Below, piece after piece: positions 24,589 through 31,302 of a stretch of DNA of 37,255 bases. Location of the stretch: NCBI GenBank assembly GCA_913063255.1, contig CAJXYJ010000011.1, positions 1 through 37,255 of the forward strand, read 5' to 3'. The notes beneath the pieces are model-generated. The model was not told the DNA's origin. It did no database searches and saw only the letters and a list, made by a program, of their open reading frames with translations. The first letter of the stretch is position 1. Every line of letters begins with the position of its first letter. The DNA comes from an uncultured Flavobacteriales bacterium (GTDB lineage Bacteria; Bacteroidota; Bacteroidia; Flavobacteriales; Flavobacteriaceae). The position numbers and the translations under genes are program-made.

Positions 24589-25995
24589 TTACCAGGTTTC
24601 ATTTAGTCTTCTTAATGCAGTTTGTGAAAGCTCATAGCCTTGTCTAGCTGCTTTGCGATACCAAGACACCGCTAATTGATAATCTATTGCCACTCCATAT
24701 CCATTTTCGTACATGTATGCTAAATAATTTTGAGATGCATCAAATCCTTGCTCTGCTGCTCTTTGGAACCACTTTACGGCCAATTGATCGTTTTCGGCAA
24801 CTCCTTCCCCTATATCATATGCCACGGCTATTTGATGTTGAGCTGACATATATCCTTTTTCAGCAGCTTTGAGATACCAAGAAAAGGACTTTACTAAATC
24901 TTGAGAAACACCATAACCTTCTTTATACATATAGCCTAAATAATTTTGAGATGCCTGATAACCTTGCTCCGCAGACTTATTAAACCAATACACCGCTTTT
25001 TCATCATTTCTAGTCACACCTTCCGCTTTTTGGTACATTACTCCTAAGGAGTGCTGTGCATTAGAATATCCCTGATCGGCAGCCTTTCTGTACCAAAATA
25101 TAGCCATAATATAATCTTTGGCGATTCCATATCCATTTCTATACATATACGCTAAATAATTTTGCGATGCATCGTTTCCTAGTTCCGCTGCCTTAATAAA
25201 CCAAGAAAACGCAACTTCATCATCTTCTGCTACACCTAAAGCATTCTCATACATATATCCTATCGAATGTTGTGCCTTAGCATAACCTTTATCTGCAGCA
25301 AGACGATACCAGTACATGGCGTCAATAAAGTTATTATCATTATATAAATTGTGACCCTTTAAGTGATATTCTTTGAGTTTATAAACGTCGATAACCTCAT
25401 CTTCATTGACAACATCACTATTCTTGCTACCTACCTGCCAGCCCTTTTTAACTTCAATTAATCGATCTACTTTTGCTGGATGGGTACTTGTAGCTTTTTC
25501 ATATCGTAACGATTGTATCGCACTTTGGGCCTGCATTAATGTTGCACCTAATTTGCCCATAGCCCATCCGCTCCAATAATCGGCCTCTAATTCCCACGTT
25601 GGATTGCTTCCCTTATTATTGATCGAATGGTCGAAAATATGGTGGCCTATTTCATGAGCTAATACAGCCTTTGCCGCCCAATCGGTATTCGCTTGATTAC
25701 TAATTCGCTTCATAAATTCAAGATCATAAAGGATGTATTTTTGAGTATCTCCTTTTTCATCTGTAATATTTATTGCGGCTGCATTATTAATATCGGAACA
25801 ATTTCGTAATTCAAAAATTCGCTTTAAAATCCCCACTTGCTCTAAAATAGACTCTACAGCAAGTTCTGCATCTTCATTGGCACTAAAACCTAATTGAGCG
25901 CATACATCGTTAACATCTTCTACCGTTTGGTAGTTTTGGGCTGTTAACTGTAAAGAAAAAAATAGAATAATTAATAATTGGTTAATATTTTTCAT
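24589..25995 (-). CDS. Secreted M48 metallopeptidase with alternating Sel1 repeats (array copy 2, most divergent)
   Basis: 468 residues. Signal peptide 1-19. The M48 domain is recognisably the same (HEIGHH 114-119, ELEAD, THPAKVDRL) but differs most: GILKRIFELRNCSDINN replaces the usual GLFRNFTIQECPNINN, NGHALNNEGSNH becomes FDHSINNKGSNP, and the usual GISLAKMGA is GWAMGKLGA. Both family Cys are kept. The tail (about 215-468) has seven Sel1 units that alternate between two versions: units 1, 3 and 5 begin AQH, units 2, 4 and 6 begin SQNYL. This implies growth by duplication of a two-repeat block. It lies 11 nt after the TonB-C copy. Confidence 0.89.
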   Translation of the reverse strand: MKNINQLLIILFFSLQLTAQNYQTVEDVNDVCAQLGFSANEDAELAVESILEQVGILKRIFELRNCSDINNAAAINITDEKGDTQKYILYDLEFMKRISNQANTDWAAKAVLAHEIGHHIFDHSINNKGSNPTWELEADYWSGWAMGKLGATLMQAQSAIQSLRYEKATSTHPAKVDRLIEVKKGWQVGSKNSDVVNEDEVIDVYKLKEYHLKGHNLYNDNNFIDAMYWYRLAADKGYAKAQHSIGYMYENALGVAEDDEVAFSWFIKAAELGNDASQNYLAYMYRNGYGIAKDYIMAIFWYRKAADQGYSNAQHSLGVMYQKAEGVTRNDEKAVYWFNKSAEQGYQASQNYLGYMYKEGYGVSQDLVKSFSWYLKAAEKGYMSAQHQIAVAYDIGEGVAENDQLAVKWFQRAAEQGFDASQNYLAYMYENGYGVAIDYQLAVSWYRKAARQGYELSQTALRRLNETW

Positions 25996-26006
25996 TTTTA
26001 TATTAA

Positions 26007-27044
26007 TTAATCGGTTAACCTAAATGAAATTGGTAAAACATAACGAACATTAATAGGAATTCCTCTTTGTGTGCCAGGGCTCATTTTTGGAAGCAATTTT
26101 AAAACTCTAATGGTTTCTTTCTCCAGCAAAGGGTGTGGGGCTCTAACCCCAATAATTTCAATGTCCCCTGTTTTTGTAATTATAAATTGTGCAATTATTT
26201 TTAATGGTTTCCATTCCGTGCAGCTATCTATATATTTATTAGTAGTTTCATCGAAGACTACTTCCGATTTCAAACAAACTGGAGGAATTCCTATATCTGA
26301 AGCTATTCCTCCGTTAAAATTTTTACCAACATGATTTCTAATGGCATAGTTTAAACATTTTTTCTTTTCCACATTATTGCCAGTACATCCAGGAAACGTA
26401 GGTGCATTCTCAATAATAGCAAAGGGAACATCATTATCTTCATCAATACTGTTTTCTTTAGTTTTAATATCTTCCTTAGCTTTATCCCATCCTCTTTTAA
26501 TTGCAAGCAATCGATCAGCTTTAGCAGGATGGGTTCGAGTAGCCTTCTCATATTTTAAGGTTTGAATCGCACTTTGTGCTTCTTCCAGGGTTGCCCCCAT
26601 TTTTGCTAAATAAAAACCACTGGAATAATCTGCTTCCAATTCAAAACGGTGGTTGCTTCCTTCATTATTTAAGGAATGTCCGTTAAGGTGATGTCCAATC
26701 TCATGGGCTAATACACTTGTAGCTGCCCAATTATTATCCGCTTTATCATTTATACTATTAAAAAAGGCATTATCATATAATATATATCTAAAGGAGTAAC
26801 CTTTATCGTTTTTTATATTCTTTGCGACAGCATTATTAATATTAGGACATTCTTGAAGCGTGAAATTTCTAAAAAGCCCTATTTTGTCTAATATATTGTC
26901 TACAGCCAATTCGGCTTCCTCATTACTCGAAAACCCCAATGTGGAACAGGCATTGTTAATATCCTCTACGGTTTGGTAGTTTTGGGCGTTTATTGAGCTA
27001 ACAATACTAATTATTGATAGTAACAATACTATTCTTATTTTCAT
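26007..27044 (-). CDS. Secreted M48 metallopeptidase fused to TonB C-terminal domain (array copy 1)
   Basis: 345 residues, first and shortest of the six. Signal peptide 1-20. M48 domain with HEIGHH (114-119), ELEADYSSG, THPAKADRL and the two family Cys. A linker leads to VPFAIIENAPTFPGCTG (a motif usually found just before TonB C-terminal domains in Bacteroidota), a KKKCLNYAIRNHV helix, and a TonB-C fold: LKIIAQFIITKTGDIEIIGV, then HPLLEKETIRVLKLLPKMSPG and a final strand YVLPISFRL. There is no membrane anchor of the TonB type, so the domain probably binds another periplasmic or outer-membrane component rather than transducing energy. It starts 3 nt after the lipoprotein gene stop. Confidence 0.9.
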   Translation of the reverse strand: MKIRIVLLLSIISIVSSINAQNYQTVEDINNACSTLGFSSNEEAELAVDNILDKIGLFRNFTLQECPNINNAVAKNIKNDKGYSFRYILYDNAFFNSINDKADNNWAATSVLAHEIGHHLNGHSLNNEGSNHRFELEADYSSGFYLAKMGATLEEAQSAIQTLKYEKATRTHPAKADRLLAIKRGWDKAKEDIKTKENSIDEDNDVPFAIIENAPTFPGCTGNNVEKKKCLNYAIRNHVGKNFNGGIASDIGIPPVCLKSEVVFDETTNKYIDSCTEWKPLKIIAQFIITKTGDIEIIGVRAPHPLLEKETIRVLKLLPKMSPGTQRGIPINVRYVLPISFRLTD

Positions 27045-27047
27045 AAG

Positions 27048-27533
27048 CTATTTGGCAATTAAAAATTTATTTAAATTAGACTGTACGCTTACCGTTTTTT
27101 GACCTTCTAAATCTATGATGCCCAACTCTTGTGAACTCTTTGAATAAAGTAATAAAAATTGTTCATCGGTATCTTTTAATAGGTACTGTATATTAGGGTG
27201 ATAATTTATAGATTCCTCCTTCTCCCAATTATAGTGAGCATCATTAATAAGCATATTTAAAAAAGAGATTTTTTCTTTATCAGATAAGGTTTTTACAAAA
27301 ACACTTTTTTTAGAATATTCATTTTCAGTTCCTTCAATTAAATACGACTGAATATTATATACGTCCACACTCACCAAATCTTCAATAATTGCGATTTGTT
27401 TTTCAGATAGAAGATCTACAAACCTCGGGTTATTATCAATTAATTGTGAAGTGGTTTGTGTACGGACACAGGTAGATTTACAACCCATTAGCATAACTAA
27501 AAGTAGTAAGTGTACAATTTTTAAATGGCTCAT
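27048..27533 (-). CDS. Lipoprotein of unknown function, second gene of the protease unit
   Basis: 161 residues with a lipoprotein signal peptide: a hydrophobic stretch and the lipobox LMGC (Cys18). The residues after the Cys (KSTCVRT) lack a clear retention rule, so inner versus outer leaflet cannot be told. The mature part is mixed alpha/beta with VDLLSEKQIAIIEDLVSVDV (about 38-57), a NWEKEESINYHPNIQYLL segment and a final strand pair. I do not recognise the family. Spacing is 2 nt from the C1 peptidase gene upstream and 3 nt to the first M48 gene downstream, so it is almost certainly cotranslated and may anchor or control the peptidases. Confidence 0.78.
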   Translation of the reverse strand: MSHLKIVHLLLLVMLMGCKSTCVRTQTTSQLIDNNPRFVDLLSEKQIAIIEDLVSVDVYNIQSYLIEGTENEYSKKSVFVKTLSDKEKISFLNMLINDAHYNWEKEESINYHPNIQYLLKDTDEQFLLLYSKSSQELGIIDLEGQKTVSVQSNLNKFLIAK

Positions 27534-27535
27534 GG

Positions 27536-28981
27536 CTATTTTCGCTTAATGTCTAAGACCATCATTGCCATGGTACCTTTCTTGTATTTTGCTTCAAAGG
27601 CCATATTTGACTCATCTAGAGTTACTTTATTTTTATCGATCAATTTATCTTTAAATATCACATAAAGTTTGTCTAACAATTCCCCTTCTAAATCGTCTAG
27701 TTGATCTTTGGTTTCGTTGATGTCAATCTTTTCTTCAGAAAAAATGACTACCGTATAATCTGAAGCAACTGGAGAACTTAATCTGAACCAATATTTTTCA
27801 CCTGGGATAATTACTTCGGTATCCTCATAACTTATATAAGGACTAATATCTTCCTTATGAGGAAATAAGACCCCATTTCTACCATCGCTATCGGCACCCA
27901 ATACATAAATATAAGCTGGTTTATTTACCTTAGCATAGATTCTATATTTTGTATTTTCTTCATGTATTGCTGTAGTTACATAATCTCCTATACTTTGTAC
28001 AGCTTCATCTACTACCACATCTTGCCAGCCTAAAACGGTACCTCCATAATCTCCTTTTCCTTTTTCAATTTCCATTTTAGAACCATCGTATAACTTCATG
28101 TTAAGTTCCCCTGCTAAAATACTTTCTGGTTGTTCTACTCTTTTTGCAGGAATCATCTCGAAAGCATATTTGGTATAGTTTACAAAATCATTATAACGTA
28201 CCCAAATAAAGCCATTGTTTCCCCAATTTTCTCCCCAGCTATTTACAATCTCGAAAGCTCCACCATATTTCTCATCATCATATCCTACCACACACATAGC
28301 ATGACCACCTTGCGATCCTAAATTATCGGGCTCAAATACATTTTCAGCATAATAAAAAGAGTTTTCTACTACAAAGCCAATAATTACAGGATTGCCATTA
28401 ATCAATGATCTTTTCACAGATTCTATTTTTAAATCTTCATCTTCATCTCCAGAAAACAACCTACTGTAATCTTTAATTTTATGGTCTTCGGCTTTTACCC
28501 AAATATCTGAAGGGATATAGCTATCACACATCACATTATAGTCTTTAAAAAACGGAACTCCTTTATCCACCATCATTTCAAGTGCTCTATTGATATAAGC
28601 ACCTCCTTGACAATCGTAATCATCATCAACATTCGCATTTAAATAAGTGAAAACTGGTGAAAAGGTATTTGAATTTATTTCCTCTTTAGAGCCAATATTG
28701 TTTATTCTAGCATTTAAAATAGTTAGTCCATAATAAGCTGAAGACCACCCTACACAGGTCCCATAACTCCCTTGATTATTTATATCTGGGACAAATTGCT
28801 TTAAGGAAGCACTAGGCTCCTCTGCTACCACACTCTGAAAGGATACATTTCTCGCTTTTAATGGAGTTGCGGAATAGGCATTATCATCAAAAAGCAATCC
28901 TGTTTTGGGTTGGTTTTGTGAAAATAGTGTCGTTGAAAAAAAAGTGATTAGAATAAGGAAAAAGAAATTTTTAAAATTCAT
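27536..28981 (-). CDS. Secreted C1 (papain-like) cysteine peptidase with DUF4384-like tail
   Basis: 481 residues, first gene of the protease unit. Signal peptide 1-21. Papain-type catalytic set: Gln70 and Cys76 in NNQGSYGTCVGWSSAY, His227 in GGHAMCVVGYDD and Asn247 in NSWGENWG. The prodomain is very short (about 40 residues), unlike cathepsins. Residues about 320-420 (TKYRIYAKVNKPAYIYVLGADSDGR split over strands, VLFPHKEDISPYI, VIIPGEKYWFRLSSP) match the DUF4384 pattern, a beta domain frequently attached to caspase-like or papain-like peptidases. It would act outside the inner membrane. It may mature itself or the M48 enzymes encoded downstream; that is inference from gene order. Confidence 0.9.
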   Translation of the reverse strand: MNFKNFFFLILITFFSTTLFSQNQPKTGLLFDDNAYSATPLKARNVSFQSVVAEEPSASLKQFVPDINNQGSYGTCVGWSSAYYGLTILNARINNIGSKEEINSNTFSPVFTYLNANVDDDYDCQGGAYINRALEMMVDKGVPFFKDYNVMCDSYIPSDIWVKAEDHKIKDYSRLFSGDEDEDLKIESVKRSLINGNPVIIGFVVENSFYYAENVFEPDNLGSQGGHAMCVVGYDDEKYGGAFEIVNSWGENWGNNGFIWVRYNDFVNYTKYAFEMIPAKRVEQPESILAGELNMKLYDGSKMEIEKGKGDYGGTVLGWQDVVVDEAVQSIGDYVTTAIHEENTKYRIYAKVNKPAYIYVLGADSDGRNGVLFPHKEDISPYISYEDTEVIIPGEKYWFRLSSPVASDYTVVIFSEEKIDINETKDQLDDLEGELLDKLYVIFKDKLIDKNKVTLDESNMAFEAKYKKGTMAMMVLDIKRK

Positions 28982-29291
28982 AATGTTTTTGGTTAATAAT
29001 TAATTGATATATGCGAAATATACTACATTTTTTAAAAAATATTTGACACGAATCGTTTAAATATCACCCCTTTAAATTCATTCATATTGTAAACAATATT
29101 TTTATAAAATGTAAGTGTTTACTTTTAATGATTGCTTTTAACACACATTTATTTAGCTCCTACCTCACTGTTTTTATGTCGTTTAATGTTAAACTGTGTT
29201 AAAATAGTACTTTGTTTTGCATAGTACTGTAACATTTCTGTTTTTCATACGTCTATATAGTAGAATCAAATTAATTTAAATAAAAAATAAG
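28982..29291. other. Divergent regulatory region between protease unit and microgene unit
   Basis: This 310-nt gap drives the protease unit leftward and the microgenes rightward. It holds a perfect 14-nt palindrome GTTTAATGTTAAAC (29181-29194) and a 10-nt inverted repeat TTTTAACACA (29136-29145) with TGTGTTAAAA (29195-29204). TATATTTC on the minus strand (29015-29022) is one base from the -7 consensus and could serve the peptidase gene. TTTG occurs at 29211 and 29216, but no exact TAnnTTTG follows at the right spacing for the microgenes. No other gene is visible. Confidence 0.45.
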
Positions 29292-29378
29292 ATGAGAACA
29301 TTAAACAACAATCAGATTACGCAAAAATTAAGTGCAACAAAAGCTTTTACATGGAATTCTAAAAGACGTTTCAAATAA
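29292..29378 (+). CDS. WNSKRR-family microprotein (28 residues), first of three microgenes
   Basis: ATG at 29292, TAA at 29376. The product starts MRTLNNNQITQKLS and ends TWNSKRRFK. It is identical to the 11931 peptide at most positions and differs mainly by conservative changes (Leu/Ile, Ser/Ala). No signal peptide, no membrane helix, net positive C-terminus. It is followed by the next family member after 34 nt, so the two are very likely on one transcript. Function unknown; a small basic peptide with Trp and Arg pairs might bind nucleic acid or a ribosome surface, but nothing in the sequence proves that. Confidence 0.7.
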   Translation: MRTLNNNQITQKLSATKAFTWNSKRRFK

Positions 29379-29412
29379 AAAATATTAAATCAATCCATTA
29401 AATAAATTAATC

Positions 29413-29502
29413 ATGAGAACATTAAACACCAATCAATTATCAAAAAAAATGAGTACTTCAAAAGCCTATGTTTGGAACTCAAAAAGAAGATACAGAAAGT
29501 AA
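29413..29502 (+). CDS. WNSKRR-family microprotein (29 residues), second of three microgenes
   Basis: ATG at 29413, TAA at 29500. The product begins MRTLNTNQLSKKMS and ends VWNSKRRYRK. Across the three family members the fixed residues are M1 R2 T3 L4 N5, N7 Q8, K12, S14, K17 and W21 N22 S23 K24 R25 R26, with an aromatic residue at 19. Codons differ between copies where residues do not, which supports translation. It lies 36 nt before a third, dissimilar microgene on the same strand. Confidence 0.7.
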   Translation: MRTLNTNQLSKKMSTSKAYVWNSKRRYRK

Positions 29503-29538
29503 GTATCAGAAAAATATTAATTAAAAAAACAACCCATC

Positions 29539-29673
29539 ATGAAAACATTAGATCGCATTCAACAAAAGTTACTAGGACTGACAAAGAAACAACTACAATT
29601 AGTCAATCATCCTCGAAGATTTCACTATACAGATGAATATATGTTTACAAGAAATAAGTTCATTGCCTACTAG
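29539..29673 (+). CDS. Small basic protein (44 residues), third of three microgenes
   Basis: ATG at 29539, TAG at 29671. The product keeps MKTL and an early QQKL, echoing the MRTL and Q-x-x-K-L start of its two neighbours, then diverges: TKKQLQLVNHPRRFHYTDEY and MFTRNKFIAY. It is rich in Lys, Arg, Gln and aromatic residues, with no signal peptide. The position 36 nt after the preceding microgene and the shared start suggest a related or cooperating product. The coding assignment is less certain than for the two before it because I have no second copy to compare. Confidence 0.45.
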   Translation: MKTLDRIQQKLLGLTKKQLQLVNHPRRFHYTDEYMFTRNKFIAY

Positions 29674-29680
29674 AATGAAT

Positions 29681-29706
29681 GAGTTAATGAGTTAATGAGT
29701 TAATGA
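29681..29706. repeat. 8-bp tandem repeat, 3.25 copies
   Basis: GAGTTAAT is repeated three times and followed by GA, immediately after the third microgene stop, with two GAAT units just before. It is short and noncoding. Confidence 0.75.
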
Positions 29707-29744
29707 AAAATGAATAATTAATATTTTCATTATTTTTAAAAGTA

Positions 29745-29987
29745 TTATTTTTTCTCCTTTTTTGGCATAGGACCTCGTAAATGTATTACCAATCCGTTTA
29801 AAAAATTACGAAGAATCTGATCTCCACATTCTACATATTTTGGATGTTTTTCATTTCTACATAAAGATCCTATTTCACTCTTTGTAGTTTTAAAATCTAC
29901 AAGTGCTAGAATATTTACAATTTCATCATCACGTAGCTTTAAGGCTACTCTTAATTTCTTTAATATGTCGTTATTAGATAGTGCCAT
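29745..29987 (-). CDS. DUF1456 (YehS-like) protein, half length
   Basis: 80 residues. The sequence follows the DUF1456 repeat: SNNDILKKLRVALKLRDDEIVNI, then ALVDFKTTKSEIGSLCR, and HPKYVECGDQILRNFLNGLVIHLRG. E. coli YehS and most relatives carry two such repeats in about 150 residues; here there is one, ending in a short basic tail (PMPKKEKK). The single-repeat form looks intact (normal start, tail and stop) rather than truncated. Function of the family is unknown. An intergenic repeat of the type scattered in flavobacterial genomes lies just upstream. Confidence 0.8.
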   Translation of the reverse strand: MALSNNDILKKLRVALKLRDDEIVNILALVDFKTTKSEIGSLCRNEKHPKYVECGDQILRNFLNGLVIHLRGPMPKKEKK

Positions 29988-30000
29988 GTAATGGTTGTTA

Positions 30001-30048
30001 TTGTGAGATTCCTCGTGCTCCTATTGTCGCACTGTCGGAATGACAATT
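30001..30048. repeat. Interspersed intergenic repeat (GTCATTCCGAC / GAGGAATCTC type)
   Basis: Read on the minus strand it runs ATTGTCATTCCGAC, a short middle, then GAGGAATCTCACAAT. It includes the inverted pair ATTGTC (30024-30029) and GACAAT (30043-30048). I recall many Bacteroidota genomes carrying scattered intergenic elements with these two boxes. Only one copy is in this window. Confidence 0.5.
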
Positions 30049-30052
30049 AAAT

Positions 30053-31171
30053 TTATAAAATAGTTTCTTTAAATTTAATCCCTAAGGTTTTTTGAATTTC
30101 ATGCACTCTTTGCAATTCACTAGGAAGAATTAATGCCACAGAAACTCCTGTTTTTCCTGCTCTAGCAGTTCTACCACTTCGGTGTGTATAATATTCTACG
30201 TTTTCTGGAAGCTGATGATGAATTACAAAAGCCAAATTTGTAACATCTATCCCTCTAGCCGAAACATCTGTTGAAACCAAATATTGCAAAGTTCCTTTTT
30301 TAAACATTCGCATTACTTTATCACGTTCTCTTTGCATCATATCCCCTTCTAAAGCATCTACAGAAAAGCCTTCTTCTTTCAATTCTTTTACTAATTTTTG
30401 AGCTCCCAATTTGGTTCTACAAAAAACAATTCCTCTTCCCTCTCCAAATCCATCTAACATATTTATTAGTACATCTACCTTCTTCTCTATAGAAGTGATT
30501 ATATATTCATGTGAAATATTTGCATTTACCAATGAATCTTTATTAACAATCACTTTAGCGGCATCAGGACTCATATACTTTGTTATTATACGCTGAATTT
30601 CTTCAGGCATAGTAGCAGAAAACAACCAAGTTTTTCTTGATCCACTGGAATAGTTTAAAATAGCATCTAATTCTTTTTTAAATCCCATACTCAGCATTTC
30701 ATCCGCTTCATCTAAAACTATCGTATTTACACTACGTAAATTGATCGACCCTTTTTCAGTTAAGTCGATTAGTCTTCCTGGAGTAGCAACAATAATATGT
30801 GTGGGTCTTTGTAACCTATTGATTTGGATTTCAATTTTTTCACCTCCATAAATTGCTTCCACAAATATCTTTTCTGAAGCAAACTTTGTGAATTTAAATA
30901 GCTGCTTTTTTATTTGTTGAACCAGTTCTCTAGTTGGTGATAATATTAATGCTTGTACTACAGCGGAAGAAGTATCTATAGTATTTAATACTGGAAGTCC
31001 GTAAGCAGCAGTTTTACCAGTTCCTGTTTGTGCAAGACCAATAAAATCGGTCTTTGACTTTAACAATACCGGTATAGTTTTTTCTTGTATTTCGGTAGGA
31101 GTTTTTATATTCAGCTCTTTAAGTGCTTTTATATAATTCCCATGAACTCCTAAATCTTTAAATGTTGCCAT
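30053..31171 (-). CDS. DEAD-box RNA helicase
   Basis: 372 residues from the ATG at 31171. The frame extends to a TTG at 31213, but a -7 element (31188-31195) lies between, so the ATG is right. Motifs: Q region TPTEIQ (24-29), AQTGTGKT (47-54), SPTREL (78-83), TPGR (130-133), canonical DEAD (154-157), SAT (185-187), and in the second lobe RGIDVTN, then HRSGRTARAG. There is almost no C-terminal extension, unlike the helicase at 3-1355, so RNA specificity would come from the core or a partner. It is cytoplasmic. Distinguishing RhlE, CshA or DbpA subgroups is not possible here. Confidence 0.93.
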   Translation of the reverse strand: MATFKDLGVHGNYIKALKELNIKTPTEIQEKTIPVLLKSKTDFIGLAQTGTGKTAAYGLPVLNTIDTSSAVVQALILSPTRELVQQIKKQLFKFTKFASEKIFVEAIYGGEKIEIQINRLQRPTHIIVATPGRLIDLTEKGSINLRSVNTIVLDEADEMLSMGFKKELDAILNYSSGSRKTWLFSATMPEEIQRIITKYMSPDAAKVIVNKDSLVNANISHEYIITSIEKKVDVLINMLDGFGEGRGIVFCRTKLGAQKLVKELKEEGFSVDALEGDMMQRERDKVMRMFKKGTLQYLVSTDVSARGIDVTNLAFVIHHQLPENVEYYTHRSGRTARAGKTGVSVALILPSELQRVHEIQKTLGIKFKETIL

Positions 31172-31187
31172 ATTATTTTTGAAAGTG

Positions 31188-31195
31188 CAAAGATA
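31188..31195 (-). promoter_or_regulatory. -7 element of the DEAD-box gene at 30053-31171
   Basis: TATCTTTG on the minus strand is an exact TAnnTTTG match 17 nt before the ATG. CAAA on the plus strand at 31211-31214 (TTTG on the minus strand) is closer than the usual 19 nt. The element sets the start at 31171. Confidence 0.4.
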
Positions 31196-31302
31196 GGGAT
31201 AGCAGATAAGCAAATTGCTTAAAGTTTATATTTTCTAAATTAAAATGAAATCAATTTATTCTGATAGCTAATAAAGATATATTATATCAAAATAATTACA
31301 AA

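Larger units (their letters stand above)
18450..26984 (-). repeat. Six dispersed copies of a ~500-bp M48-coding block
   Basis: The signal-proximal protease region recurs at about 18450-18948, 20553-21051, 22476-22974, 23985-24483, 25440-25938 and 26486-26984, all in the same orientation. Conservation is visible at DNA level (for example the stretches coding for HEIGHHLNGH and for the QTVEEVNNAC start). Direct repeats of this size make the locus prone to unequal recombination, which would change copy number and swap tails. Confidence 0.75.

Noticed and set aside
17569-27044. Reading the array as polymorphic toxins with immunity genes
   Set aside because: The variable tails are binding repeats and not toxin domains, no small immunity genes lie between copies, and the enzymatic part is the constant N-terminus.
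29681-29706. 8-bp tandem repeat as a phase-variation switch
   Set aside because: It lies outside any coding frame and is not between promoter elements of a neighbouring gene; only three copies are present.
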